A DNA stretch of 46,586 nucleotides from Dehalococcoidia bacterium. Its GTDB lineage: Bacteria > Chloroflexota > Dehalococcoidia > CAUJGQ01. The stretch spans positions 1-46,586 of the forward strand of contig DATGEL010000035.1 in the NCBI GenBank assembly GCA_035310145.1. Reading direction: 5' to 3'. A program made the translations under genes and the position numbers. The notes beneath the pieces were generated by a model. That model had not been told where the DNA came from, ran no database searches, and saw only the letters and a list, made by a program, of their open reading frames with translations. Position 1 is the stretch's first letter; every line of letters begins with the position of its first letter. Shown here piece by piece: positions 29,828 through 38,198 of this stretch.

Positions 29828-32542
29828 TCACACCACCGGCTGGCGCGGGCCGGGACGCACGGGCGTCGGGGCGCGGCGCCGCCGGCGGATGCCGAGGCGG
29901 TTGAGGAAGCGCGTGATGCCCGGCGTCGGGTCGTGGTAGTGCCACTCCACCAGGATCTGGCTGGCGATCGCGATCGAGCTGTAGGTGCCGGAGATGATGC
30001 CGATCAGCAGCACCAGCACGAACGCCTGGATCGTGGTGCCGCCGAGCAGCAGCAGCGCCACCAGCGTGAACACTACCGTCAGCGAGGTGCTCAGCGAGCG
30101 GTCGAGCGTCTGCAGCAGGCTCTCGTTGACCGTGACCTCGAAGTCGCGGCTGATGCCGCGTTGCAAGTTCTCGCGGATGCGGTCGAAGACGACGATCGTG
30201 TCGTGCACGGAGAAGCCGATCACCGTGAGCAGACCGGTGATGAACATCGTGTCGATCTCGGTGTTGAAGAGGCGGCCGAAGATCGAGAAGAGGCCCACCA
30301 CCACCAGCACATCGTGCATCAGCGCGATGATCGCCGAGAGGCCGTAGCGGAACGGGTTGCGCACGGCGCGGAAGGCCCAGGTGATGTAAATCAGGATGAA
30401 GAGCGAGGCGACGATCACCGCCAGCGCCGCCTGCTTCACGATCTGCTTCGAGACGATCGACGAGACCGTGTTGCTGTCGATCAGCCGGTCGGTGACGCGG
30501 TTGTTCGTGTCCGTCAGGTGGCCGAACTGCGCGATCATCGCGTTGCGCAGGCTGTCGAGCGCGGTCGGCTGCGCCGGGCCGACGTCGCTGCTGGTGACGT
30601 TGCCGGGAATCTCCTTCGTGCGCACGAGGAACTCGTCCGACGAGGCGCCCTGCACGCGCGCGTCCTTGGCCGCCGTGCGCACCACGGCGGGCACCGTGTC
30701 CGGCGGGCTCTGCACGAACTTGCGCAGCTCCTCCTGGCTCGGCGGCGTCTTCAGCTTGAGGTCGCCGCCGTCGGCGCTCGGCGCGAACTTGTCGACCGAG
30801 AAGTCGGCCCTCAGCTTCTGCTGCAACTGGTCGGCCGAGAAGCCGCCGGGGAACGACACGGTCCACTCGTCGTTGCCCTTCGGCGCCAGTGCCGGGTCGC
30901 CGAAGCCGTAGCTGGCGAGCTGCTGCGCGAGTTGCGCCTGCGAGGGCGGCTGCTGGAAGCGTAGGGTGAAGGTCGTGCCGCTGGTGAACTCGATGCCCGG
31001 CCGCAGCCGCTCGCCCGGCGCCGCCAGCGAGATCAGCCCCGGCACCATGATCGCGATCGAGAGCGCGTAGTAGTACTTGCGGTTGCCCACCAGGTTGAGG
31101 AAGCCGGGCAGGCGACGCGGCTCGCGGCGCTGCAGCTCTTCGGCGCGGGCGGCGTACTGCGGCCGCTGGGCGCCGAACATCCACTTGCTGCGCCCCAGCC
31201 GCGTGCCCACGGTGAGCAGCAGGAAGAGCCGCGTGACCAGGATCGAGGAGAAGAGGCTGATCACCACGCCGATCGCCAGGTTCAAGGCGAAGCCCTTGAC
31301 CAGCGCGGCGCCGAACTGGTCGCCGAAGTAGAACAGGATCAGGCTGGTGATGATCGTGGAGACGTTGCTGTCACGGATCGAGGGCCAGGCGCGGCGGAAG
31401 CCCTGCTCGATCGCCGAGTTGAGGCCGCGGCCCGCGCGTAACTCCTCCTTTGTTCTCTCGAAGATCAGGATGTTAGCGTCCACGGCGATGCCGATCGAGA
31501 GCACGAAGGCGGCGATGCCCGGCAGCGTCAGCGTCACCGGCACGAGCTTGAAGATCATCAGCACCACGGCGGTGTAGACGATCAGCGCCAGCGTGGCCAG
31601 CACGCCGGGCAGCCGGTAGAAGACGATCATGAAGAAGGCGACGGCGAGGAAGCCGATCTCGCCGGCGAACACCGTCTTGGAGACGGAGTCCTTGCCCAGC
31701 GTCGCGTCCACGGTCGTCTGCTGCACGACGTTGAAGTTGAGCGGCAGGGCGCCGGAGTTGAGCTGGGCGACGAGCTGCTTGGCGGAGTTGGCGGTGAGGC
31801 CGGTGATCACGCCGCTGTCGCTGATCTGCGCCTGCACGGTCGGGGCGCTGATCTGGTCCTCGTCCAGGTAGATGGCGATCTGCTTGCCGATGTTGCGGCC
31901 GGTGACGGCGCCGAAGATCTTGCCGCCCTCGGAGGTGAAGTTGAAGGCGACTTCCGGTTGGCCGGCGGCGTCCTGCGAGACGTAGGAGTTCGGCTTGAGC
32001 AGCTTGCCCGTGAGCGGCTGCTCGCCGTTGGGGCAGCCGTAGTCGAGGCAGGCGGGGGTGAAAAGCGGCTGACCGTTGGCGTCGGTCTTCGGCGCGCTGG
32101 TGGTGGGGTCGATCTGCGGCTCTTTGAATTCGAGCTGCGCGGTCTTGCCGATCAGGTTGCGCTCTTCGTCGGCGGTGATGCCCGGCACGTCGACGGCGAT
32201 CTTGTCGTTGCCCTGCTTGGTGACCTCGGCCTCAGAGAGGCCGAACTTGTTGACGCGGTTCTCGTAGATCTTGACCGCCTCGTCCATGGCGGCGGGCAGG
32301 TTCTTCGTGTCGTAGCCGGAGGGAAGCTGCGCCTGGACCACCGTCCGCGCCCCTCCCTTGAGGTCGAGGCCTAGCCGCATCTGCTCGCGCTTGAAGCCGC
32401 TCAGGTGCAGACCCGAGCCGCTGGGCCAGGGGACGAAGCCCGGCAGGTACTTCTTCGGGTCGTTCGGCCAAATGATGTAGACCGCGACGACGAAGAGCGC
32501 CACGACGAAGGCGAGCATGGCACGGTTGGTGTTGTTGCGCAT
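29828..32542 (-). CDS. secDF: Protein translocase SecD-SecF fusion
   Basis: The 904 residues contain SecD (about 1-420) and then SecF (about 480-890). SecD has the first helix (AMLAFVVALFVVAVYIIW), RLGLDLKGGARTVVQ, the periplasmic P1 domain and the helix bundle with LSIGIAVDANILIFERTKEE. SecF begins FLNLVGNRKYYYALSIAIM and has ALMHDVLVVVGLFSIFG, VIGFSVHDTIVVFDRIREN. The conserved buried aspartates of both halves are present (AVDANI; SVHDTI). It uses the proton gradient to pull secreted proteins through SecYEG. ATG 32542 is chosen; an in-frame TTG at 32566 is possible. yajC lies directly upstream, the common order. Confidence 0.93.
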   Translation of the reverse strand: MRNNTNRAMLAFVVALFVVAVYIIWPNDPKKYLPGFVPWPSGSGLHLSGFKREQMRLGLDLKGGARTVVQAQLPSGYDTKNLPAAMDEAVKIYENRVNKFGLSEAEVTKQGNDKIAVDVPGITADEERNLIGKTAQLEFKEPQIDPTTSAPKTDANGQPLFTPACLDYGCPNGEQPLTGKLLKPNSYVSQDAAGQPEVAFNFTSEGGKIFGAVTGRNIGKQIAIYLDEDQISAPTVQAQISDSGVITGLTANSAKQLVAQLNSGALPLNFNVVQQTTVDATLGKDSVSKTVFAGEIGFLAVAFFMIVFYRLPGVLATLALIVYTAVVLMIFKLVPVTLTLPGIAAFVLSIGIAVDANILIFERTKEELRAGRGLNSAIEQGFRRAWPSIRDSNVSTIITSLILFYFGDQFGAALVKGFALNLAIGVVISLFSSILVTRLFLLLTVGTRLGRSKWMFGAQRPQYAARAEELQRREPRRLPGFLNLVGNRKYYYALSIAIMVPGLISLAAPGERLRPGIEFTSGTTFTLRFQQPPSQAQLAQQLASYGFGDPALAPKGNDEWTVSFPGGFSADQLQQKLRADFSVDKFAPSADGGDLKLKTPPSQEELRKFVQSPPDTVPAVVRTAAKDARVQGASSDEFLVRTKEIPGNVTSSDVGPAQPTALDSLRNAMIAQFGHLTDTNNRVTDRLIDSNTVSSIVSKQIVKQAALAVIVASLFILIYITWAFRAVRNPFRYGLSAIIALMHDVLVVVGLFSIFGRLFNTEIDTMFITGLLTVIGFSVHDTIVVFDRIRENLQRGISRDFEVTVNESLLQTLDRSLSTSLTVVFTLVALLLLGGTTIQAFVLVLLIGIISGTYSSIAIASQILVEWHYHDPTPGITRFLNRLGIRRRRRAPTPVRPGPRQPVV

Positions 32543-32631
32543 GACCGGGTGCAAACCTCGCTTCAACCCGCGGACGGGAAACCCATTCAGCTTCGGCCGC
32601 GCCCCGCGGCCTCGTCAAGCCGGATGCGCCG

Positions 32632-32985
32632 TTATGCCGAGTGCGGCGCCGCGCCGCCTGGCAACTCGCCGCCGGCCGCGTCGCCTTCGACGGAAACCGC
32701 CGCGGCGGCGGGCGCCCGCCGTTCGAGAATCGCCGTCGTCAGGGCGCGCACGGTGACGTCGGGCGCCAGCTCCAGCAGCAGCTCGATCGGGCCGTCGGCC
32801 GGCTGGCGGATGTCGCTTACGCGTCCGATCAGGCCGCCGGTGGTGACGACTTCATCGCCGACTTCCAGCGCGAGCAGGTCGCGCCGCGTCTTGCGCTGCT
32901 GGTCCAAGATCGGCCGCAGCAGGATGAAGTAGAAACCGCCGAGGATGATGGCGGAGGTGAGGATGAGCTGGAACATGATCGCCAT
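32632..32985 (-). CDS. yajC: Preprotein translocase subunit YajC
   Basis: The 117-residue YajC has one N-terminal membrane helix (MFQLILTSAIILGGFYFILL, about 4-23), the family motif LRPILDQQRKTRRDLLALEVGD and EVVTTGGLIGRVSDI. A beta domain and then a low-complexity Ala/Gly tail follow. It joins SecD/SecF in the accessory translocon complex. ATG 32985 is preceded by GGGGAG. The tail is longer than in E. coli YajC and differs in composition (AAAAVSVEGDAAGGELPGG), typical of disordered tails in GC-rich genomes. The 89 bases to secDF contain no terminator. Confidence 0.9.
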   Translation of the reverse strand: MAIMFQLILTSAIILGGFYFILLRPILDQQRKTRRDLLALEVGDEVVTTGGLIGRVSDIRQPADGPIELLLELAPDVTVRALTTAILERRAPAAAAVSVEGDAAGGELPGGAAPHSA

Positions 32986-33027
32986 GGCGTCTCTCCCCTG
33001 CCCGTGCACGCCGCCCGCTGCCCCGGA

Positions 33028-34530
33028 CTAGCCTTCGCCGGCCGCGGCCAGCTCGCGCCGCGCCAGCGCCAGCGCGGCCTCGCGGTCGCGCACTTCACCC
33101 GCGGCCTGCGCCTCGCGCACCGCCTCCAGCAGCCTGCCGATCAGCGGGCCGGGCGCCAGCGCCAGCTCACGCATCAGGTCGTTGCCGTCCAGCAGGCGCG
33201 GCGGGTGCGAGACCGTCTCGTCCTCATACAGCGTACGCAGCAGCCACGTTATATAGTCAACGTGCCGGACCCATTCCTCGAAGCGCAGCCGCGGACCGCG
33301 CGCCGCGGCGTGGTCGGCCAGGTTGAGCAGCAGCAGCTCCTCCACGGCGCCGTCCAGATCGCGGTAGAAGCGGAAGAGGGCACGCGGCGTCGGCGGCTCG
33401 CCGGGCGAAGCCAGCATGCCGGGCCGCAGGTGCTCCGCGACCAGCAGCTCGATCAGCTCGATCTCCCTGGAAGAGAAGCGCAGCGCTCGCGCCAGCCGCC
33501 CGGCGCGCTTAGCGCCCAGGTCCGGGTGGCCGTAGAAATGCACCTTGCCGGTCTTCGGGTCGATGCTCTTCGTCTCCGGCTTGCTCACGTCGTGCAGCAA
33601 CGCCGCGAACTTGAGCGCCACCCGCCGCGGCCGGCCCTCCGCCACCAGCCCGTCGAGCCGCGCAGCAACATCCGGCACGTGCGCCAGCCGCGCCCAGAGC
33701 GCCGCCCAGCGCTCGGCTCCGTGCCGTTCACCGGGCGGCGCGCGACGCAGCATCAGGTCGAGCGCGGCCAGCGTCTCGACGCTGTGCTCGAACACGTCGT
33801 AGTAGTGCTCCCGCGGCTGCCCGACGCCGCGCGCCGCCTCCAGGTCGGGCAGCAACAGGCGGAGCAGGCTGAGCCGGTCCAGCAGCCGCACGCCCTGCGC
33901 CGCCCGGTCCGTGGCGAGAACGCGGGCGAACTCGTCGCGCTGCCGCTCCGCGGCGGCACGGGGCAGCAGGTGCGCGTCCCGGCGGGCCACGGCGGCGGTC
34001 TGATCGTCGATCGTGAACGCGAGCTCGACGGCGAAGCGCGCGGCGCGCAGCAGCCGCAGCGGATCGTCCCTGAAGGTCTCCGGCGACGTCATGCGGACGC
34101 TGCCGGCAGCGAGGTCGCCCGTGCCGCCTGTCGGGTCGAGCAATTGAGACGAGTCGGCGACGGGCAGGGCGACGGCGTTGATCGTGAAATCGCGCAGCCG
34201 CAGATCCTGCTCGATCGCCGGCGCCCGCAGCCGCGTCAGGTCGAGCTCACGGATGTCCTCGATCGGCTCGCGCAGGGCGACACGATACGTGCCGTGCTCC
34301 GGGTCAAGCGGCACGGCGGCGCCGCCCAGCCGCCCGGCCAGCCGCCGCGCAATCGCGGAGACATCGCCATCCACGGCCAGGTCCAGGTCGTGGTTCGGCC
34401 GGCCGAGCAGCGCGTCGCGCACACAGCCGCCGACCAGCCAGAGGCGCGCCTCGTCAGCCGGCGCCGCGTCGCGCAGCGCCTGCAGCAGCCGCTCGGGCAC
34501 GGCGCTCAAAACGTCCTGGGCGGTGCGCAT
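33028..34530 (-). CDS. cca: CCA tRNA nucleotidyltransferase / poly(A) polymerase family, with HD domain
   Basis: The 500-residue protein belongs to class II nucleotidyltransferases. The N-terminal catalytic head has LVGGCVRDALLGRPNHDLDL (about 32-51; metal-binding D-x-D) and then RDFTINAVAL and DPLRLLRAARFA (arginine template). An HD domain lies in the middle (HYYDVFEHSVETLAALD, ALLHDVSKP), as in CCA enzymes with phosphohydrolase activity. It adds or repairs the CCA end of tRNA; no second CCA or poly(A) polymerase is seen to split the job. The start ATG 34530 is 16 bases after the def stop, so the two are one operon. YajC and SecDF genes follow. Confidence 0.9.
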   Translation of the reverse strand: MRTAQDVLSAVPERLLQALRDAAPADEARLWLVGGCVRDALLGRPNHDLDLAVDGDVSAIARRLAGRLGGAAVPLDPEHGTYRVALREPIEDIRELDLTRLRAPAIEQDLRLRDFTINAVALPVADSSQLLDPTGGTGDLAAGSVRMTSPETFRDDPLRLLRAARFAVELAFTIDDQTAAVARRDAHLLPRAAAERQRDEFARVLATDRAAQGVRLLDRLSLLRLLLPDLEAARGVGQPREHYYDVFEHSVETLAALDLMLRRAPPGERHGAERWAALWARLAHVPDVAARLDGLVAEGRPRRVALKFAALLHDVSKPETKSIDPKTGKVHFYGHPDLGAKRAGRLARALRFSSREIELIELLVAEHLRPGMLASPGEPPTPRALFRFYRDLDGAVEELLLLNLADHAAARGPRLRFEEWVRHVDYITWLLRTLYEDETVSHPPRLLDGNDLMRELALAPGPLIGRLLEAVREAQAAGEVRDREAALALARRELAAAGEG

Positions 34531-34546
34531 GGGGTCGCGGACGGGC

Positions 34547-35098
34547 TCACTCGGCCTCGTCCGCCTCCTTCAGCGCGGCACCGCCGCCACGGCGCGGCGC
34601 GGGCGTGATGCGGTACAGGTCGTCGCGGCTGGCGAGGTTGTCGATGTAGAGGTTGCCGTTTAGATGGCCGATCTCGTGCTCCAGCGCCTGCGAGAGCAGC
34701 GAGTTGGGCGGCGCCTTGATGCGGAACTCCTTGCCGTGCCGGTCCAGCGCCTTCACCACTACAGACTCGGCGCGCGTGAGTTCGCCCTGGTAGCCGGGCA
34801 GCGAGAGGCAGCCCTCCGTTACGCGGCGTTCGCCCGTGCGCTTGACGATCTCCGGGTTGACCAGCACCAGCTCGGGGAAGTCGTCGTGCACCTTCTCGAC
34901 CACCACCAGCCGCCAGGGCAACCCGATTTGCGGCGCCGCCAGGCCGACGCCAGGGGCGTCGCGCATCGTCTCGAACATGTCGTCGATCAGTTGCTGCATC
35001 GACTTGCTCTGCAAGTCGCGCGGATTCACGCGCGAGCTGGGCCGGTGCAGCACCGCCTCGTTCGCGTCACCCAGTTGCACAATCGGCCGGATCGCCAC
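34547..35098 (-). CDS. def: Peptide deformylase
   Basis: The 183-residue enzyme removes the formyl group from the N-terminus of new proteins. All three motifs are intact: GVGLAAPQ (50-57), EGCLS (95-99, metal ligand C97) and LEHEIGHLNG (H141, E142 catalytic, H145). The C-terminal tail (PAPRRGGGAALKEADEAE) is short and charged. GTG 35098 has GGAG eight bases upstream; the frame runs open for another 56 codons, but this has no family similarity. It is the first gene of the minus-strand housekeeping run; its promoter should lie in the 167 bases shared with the divergent VOC gene. Confidence 0.93.
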   Translation of the reverse strand: MAIRPIVQLGDANEAVLHRPSSRVNPRDLQSKSMQQLIDDMFETMRDAPGVGLAAPQIGLPWRLVVVEKVHDDFPELVLVNPEIVKRTGERRVTEGCLSLPGYQGELTRAESVVVKALDRHGKEFRIKAPPNSLLSQALEHEIGHLNGNLYIDNLASRDDLYRITPAPRRGGGAALKEADEAE

Positions 35099-35199
35099 CG
35101 CAAACACTCCACCGCGGCGCCGCTCGGCCGCGCCGCCCGCACTGATTGTACGAAACAGGGGCGCAGACGATAGCGCCGGGCGATGAGCCGGCAGGGCGC

Positions 35200-35205
35200 T
35201 ACAAT
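35200..35205 (+). promoter_or_regulatory. Possible -10 box of the VOC gene
   Basis: TACAAT, five of six matches to the sigma-70 -10 box, lies 60 bases before the ATG at 35266. No clear -35 is visible at the usual distance. Confidence 0.3.
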
Positions 35206-35265
35206 GGTCAGCGCACGCCGGCTGTACAGGAGATGGTCGCGCGGCGGGACGAAGGAGCGACGGCA

Positions 35266-35730
35266 ATGACGGCGACGAACACGGGTATCGGCATCAAGCG
35301 CCTGCAACACGCGGTGCTGATCGTTTCGGATGTAGAGCGCAGCATCCGCTTCTACGAGGATGTGCTCGGCATGGAGCTGCACCGCCGCCGGCCGAACGGC
35401 ATGGCCTTCCTGGTGCTCCCCGGCAGCGGCGCCGACCACGACCTGGCGCTGGTTCCCCAACCCGACGCCCGCCCGGTTGACAAGGGCGCGGCGCGGCTGC
35501 TGCACACCGCCTGGGAGGTGGGCGACGTGCGCGACCTCGTGCAGGCGAAGGCGCGCATGCAGGCCGCCGGCTGCTACAAGGGCGGCACCAACCACGGCAT
35601 GAGCCTCTCGCTCTACGGCGAAGACCCGGACGGGATCGAGTTCGAGGTCTTCTGGAGCATTCCTGGCGCCCGCTGGGGCGAGAACGTCGATCTCGATCTC
35701 GACGCCGAGCTGGCGAAGTACGCCGGCTGA
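35266..35730 (+). CDS. VOC-family protein (glyoxalase/extradiol dioxygenase fold)
   Basis: This is a 154-residue vicinal-oxygen-chelate protein with two beta-alpha-beta-beta-beta modules. IKRLQHAVLIVSDVERSIRF starts the first with a metal-ligand histidine; RLLHTAWEVGDVRDLVQAKA starts the second, and YGEDPDGIEFEVFW supplies the final glutamate. Reactions in this fold include ring cleavage, glyoxalase and epimerase chemistry; catechol-2,3-dioxygenase-like proteins look similar. ATG 35266 has GGAG eight bases upstream. It is followed by a hairpin at 35840 and diverges from def. The pattern HAV..V.D....FY is clear, while the exact function is open. Confidence 0.8.
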   Translation: MTATNTGIGIKRLQHAVLIVSDVERSIRFYEDVLGMELHRRRPNGMAFLVLPGSGADHDLALVPQPDARPVDKGAARLLHTAWEVGDVRDLVQAKARMQAAGCYKGGTNHGMSLSLYGEDPDGIEFEVFWSIPGARWGENVDLDLDAELAKYAG

Positions 35731-35839
35731 ATCGGCGGACGAGATCGTTGCCCATGCGCCGCGTGACGTTGCGCCGTCTGTTACGTCTCTGACGAACAGT
35801 CGGTCGAACGCCTGATCCGAACCGCCGCGGCGCCTTCCA

Positions 35840-35871
35840 CGCCCCCGCTCCGGTACGCTGGAGCGGGGGCG
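35840..35871 (+). terminator. Hairpin after the VOC gene
   Basis: A 12-bp perfect stem (CGCCCCCGCTCC with GGAGCGGGGGCG) and an eight-base loop is followed by CTCGTTGCC. There is no full T-run, so it is a probable but imperfect intrinsic terminator about 110 bases past the VOC stop. Confidence 0.5.
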
Positions 35872-35918
35872 CTCGTTGCCACGGCGGTTTGTAGTCGCTG
35901 ACTGGACCGAGAGAGACG

Positions 35919-36741
35919 ATGGTTGACGACGGGGAACTGCGCGGCCGTGTCGCGCTGGTGACGGGCGGGGGCCGCGGCATCGGCCGGGCGATCGCGCAGG
36001 CACTTGCCGCGGCGGGTGCTTCCATCGCCGTGCTGGCCCGCAGCGTGGCGGAAGTGCAGGAGACGGCGCGGCCGATCGCAGCGGACGGCGGTCGTTGCCT
36101 GGCGCTGACGGCGGACGTTACGCGGCAGGTCGAGGTCGAAGCGGCGGCCGCCCGCGCCGCGGCAGAGCTTGGGCCGATCGACCTGCTGGTCAACGCCGCC
36201 GGCAGCCACCTGGCCGTGGGTGAACTGTGGGAAGTCGATCCCGATCTCTGGTGGACGGATGTCGAGTCGAACCTGCGTGGGCCGTTCCTCTGCTGCCGGG
36301 CGGTGCTGCCCGGCATGATCGCGCGCGGCCGCGGCCGCCGCCAGCGGCGCCGCGCTCGAGCCGCGGCCGTACTCTACCGCTTACGCCGCTGCCAAGGCCG
36401 CCGTCCTGCGCCTGACGGACAGCCTGCACGCCGCCGTGCAGCCGCGCGGCATCCGCGTCTTCGCCGTGCACCCCGGCGGCGTGCGCACGGCGCTGACCGA
36501 GCGCATCCTCGCCTCAGAGGCCGGCCGTGCCGCCTATCCGCACTGGCAGTCGCTGGCGTGGCAACCGCCGGAACGGGTCGCGGCTCTGATCGTCGCCATT
36601 GCCCGCGGCCGCGTGGACGGGCTCGGCGGCCGCTACATCGACGCCGCCGATGACCTCGAACTGCTGCTCGCCCACGCCGGCGAGGTCGAGCGCGACGACC
36701 TCTACACGCTGCGCCTTGCTCGCCTCACGTCGAAGGGTTGA
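35919..36741 (+). pseudogene. Short-chain dehydrogenase/reductase broken by a frameshift
   Basis: The first frame (from ATG 35919) gives a normal SDR N-terminus: ALVTGGGRGIGRAIAQALAA (cofactor site), TADVTRQVEVEAA, LVNAAGSH, VESNLRGPFLCCRAVLPGMI. At about 36330-36345 it runs into an arginine-rich nonsense stretch. The next frame (+1) picks up with ASGAALEPRPYSTAYAAAKA (catalytic Ser, Tyr and Lys), then RLTDSLHAAVQPRGIRVFAV, HPGGV and so on to TGA 36739-36741. The residues expected in between (strand 5, like RIVNV) are missing, which suits a net loss of about 11 bases. Either the gene is dead, or the GC-rich repeat at the junction was misread. Confidence 0.8.
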
Positions 36742-36749
36742 GGGTGTAA

Positions 36750-36770
36750 TGAGGGTGTAGGGGGTAGGGT
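36750..36770 (-). repeat. Period-7 CCCT array (minus strand)
   Basis: On the minus strand ACCCTAC, CCCCTAC, ACCCTCA follow head to tail, with a further ACCCTCA after four bases (to 36739). The array begins within the stop codon region of the broken SDR and faces the array at 36811 across a 40-base spacer. Confidence 0.65.
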
Positions 36771-36810
36771 AAAACCGCGTGCCGATTACCGGGCCGCACG
36801 TGCCGCCCAT

Positions 36811-36831
36811 CCTGTACCCTGTCACCTATGA
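36811..36831 (+). repeat. Period-7 array before the acyl-CoA dehydrogenase-like gene
   Basis: CCTGTAC, CCTGTCA and CCTATGA run head to tail and end 17 bases before ATG 36849. Spacing and unit resemble the arrays at 22481 and 40491. An ATG inside the last unit (36828) is in frame but lacks a ribosome binding site. Confidence 0.7.
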
Positions 36832-36848
36832 CCCGGCGAGGAAGCGGC

Positions 36849-38018
36849 ATGACGAGTACCGGCGCGGCAACGGATCTGATCGCGGCGGCGCGGGCGCTGG
36901 CGCCGCGCCTGCGCGTGCTGGCCGACGAGACCGAACGCGAACGGCGGTTGCCGGCCGAGCTGATCGACACGTTCCGCGCGGCGGGCTTCTGGCGCATGTG
37001 GACGCCGGCCGAGTTTGGCGGCAGCTTCGTCGATCCGTTCACCTTTATTGAGGTGATCGATGAGCTGGCCCGTGCCGATGGCTCCGCGGCATGGAACGTG
37101 CTGATCGGCGCCGGCAACGCGATCGTGGCCGGCTGGCTGCCGCCGGAGACGCAGCGCGAGATCTGGGGTGACAACCCGGACACGATCACGGGCGGCGTCT
37201 ACGGCCCGCGCGGCACGGCCGTGGCCGTGCCCGGCGGCTACCGCGTCGACGGGCGCTGGGCCTTCGGCAGCGGCGTGCAGCAGTGCGCCTGGATGGTCGG
37301 CGGCTGCTTCATCTACGACGGTGACCAGCGTCGCCTCACACCCGCGGGCCAGCCGGCGGCGCGCATCATGGTTGTGCCGATCGCGCAGGTGCAGATCATC
37401 GACACCTGGCGCGTGGCGGGGATGCGCGGCAGCGGCAGCCACGACTACGCCTTTCATGACCTGTTCGTGCCGGAGGCGCGCAGCTTCGACTTCGCCGAGC
37501 CGCCGCTGCGGACCGAGCCGCTCTACCGCCTGCCCCGTTTTGGCCTGCTGGCGAGCGCACTGAGCGCGGCCTGTACCGGCATCGCCCGCCACGCGATCGA
37601 GGCGCTGCAAGAGCTGGCGCAGGCGAAGACGCCGACCGGCCAGACGAGCCTCTTGCGCGAGCGCGCCGCCGTGCAGGCCGACGTGGCCCGCGCCGAGGCG
37701 CTGCTGCGTTCCGCCCGCGCCTTTCGGACAGAGGCGCTTGGCGACGCATGGCGGGCCGCGAACGCCGGCGTCGAGCTTGCGGCGGAGCGGCGGGCGCTGG
37801 TGCTGCTGGCCGCGGCGAACGCCGCGACGGCCTCGGCGCAGGCGGTGGACCTGATGTACAACGCCGGCGGCGCCAGCAGCATCTACGAAACGAGCCCGCT
37901 GGAACGCTGCTTCCGTGACGTGCACGTCGCCACGCAGCACTACATGCTCGGCCCGCTCAGCCTGGAGCTTGCCGGCAAGGCGCTGCTCGGCTTCGACATG
38001 AGCGGCAGCGGCCTCTGA
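36849..38018 (+). CDS. Acyl-CoA dehydrogenase-fold flavoprotein (HsaA/group D monooxygenase-like)
   Basis: This is a 389-residue acyl-CoA dehydrogenase-fold protein. The helical N-terminal domain carries LPAELIDTFRAAGFWRMWTP and ELARADGSAAWNVL. The middle beta domain has RVDGRWAFGSGVQQCAWMVG and VAGMRGSGSHDYAFHDLFVP. The C-terminal helices end ASSIYETSPLERCFRDVHVA, TQHYMLGP. This combination is typical of the flavin-dependent monooxygenase branch (HsaA, HpaB-related) rather than true fatty acyl dehydrogenases, since the catalytic glutamate of the latter is not evident. ATG 36849 has GAGGA six bases upstream. The gene lies next to a broken SDR and may belong to an aromatic or terpenoid breakdown route. 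Confidence 0.8.
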   Translation: MTSTGAATDLIAAARALAPRLRVLADETERERRLPAELIDTFRAAGFWRMWTPAEFGGSFVDPFTFIEVIDELARADGSAAWNVLIGAGNAIVAGWLPPETQREIWGDNPDTITGGVYGPRGTAVAVPGGYRVDGRWAFGSGVQQCAWMVGGCFIYDGDQRRLTPAGQPAARIMVVPIAQVQIIDTWRVAGMRGSGSHDYAFHDLFVPEARSFDFAEPPLRTEPLYRLPRFGLLASALSAACTGIARHAIEALQELAQAKTPTGQTSLLRERAAVQADVARAEALLRSARAFRTEALGDAWRAANAGVELAAERRALVLLAAANAATASAQAVDLMYNAGGASSIYETSPLERCFRDVHVATQHYMLGPLSLELAGKALLGFDMSGSGL

Positions 38019-38130
38019 GTTCGGTTCCGTAAAGTAGTTCCGGCCGCGAAAGGGATGCGGAGCGAGGGCGAGCGTCGCGGGGCTGTCTCTCTCGCCGGAC
38101 GGGGTCGAGGCGCTCAAACACCAGATCGCG

Positions 38131-38162
38131 GAGGCGGGGCCGCGGCTTCGCAACCCCGCCTC
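38131..38162. terminator. Hairpin between convergent genes
   Basis: GAGGCGGGG (38131-38139) pairs with CCCCGCCTC (38154-38162). It lies between the stop at 38018 (plus) and the stop of the minus-strand gene at 38199. There is no strong T-run; it is probably a shared transcript end. Confidence 0.45.
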
Positions 38163-38198
38163 GTGTGCAGCCGTTACCGGGGGCAGTGGCACGCCGTG

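Noticed and set aside
29808-31184. Upstream continuation of the fabI frame
   Set aside because: It lies in another frame of secDF, whose SecD/SecF motifs are clear; the translation is arginine-rich nonsense.
32641-34608. Long plus-strand open frame opposite cca and yajC
   Set aside because: It is antisense to recognised genes and has no domain.
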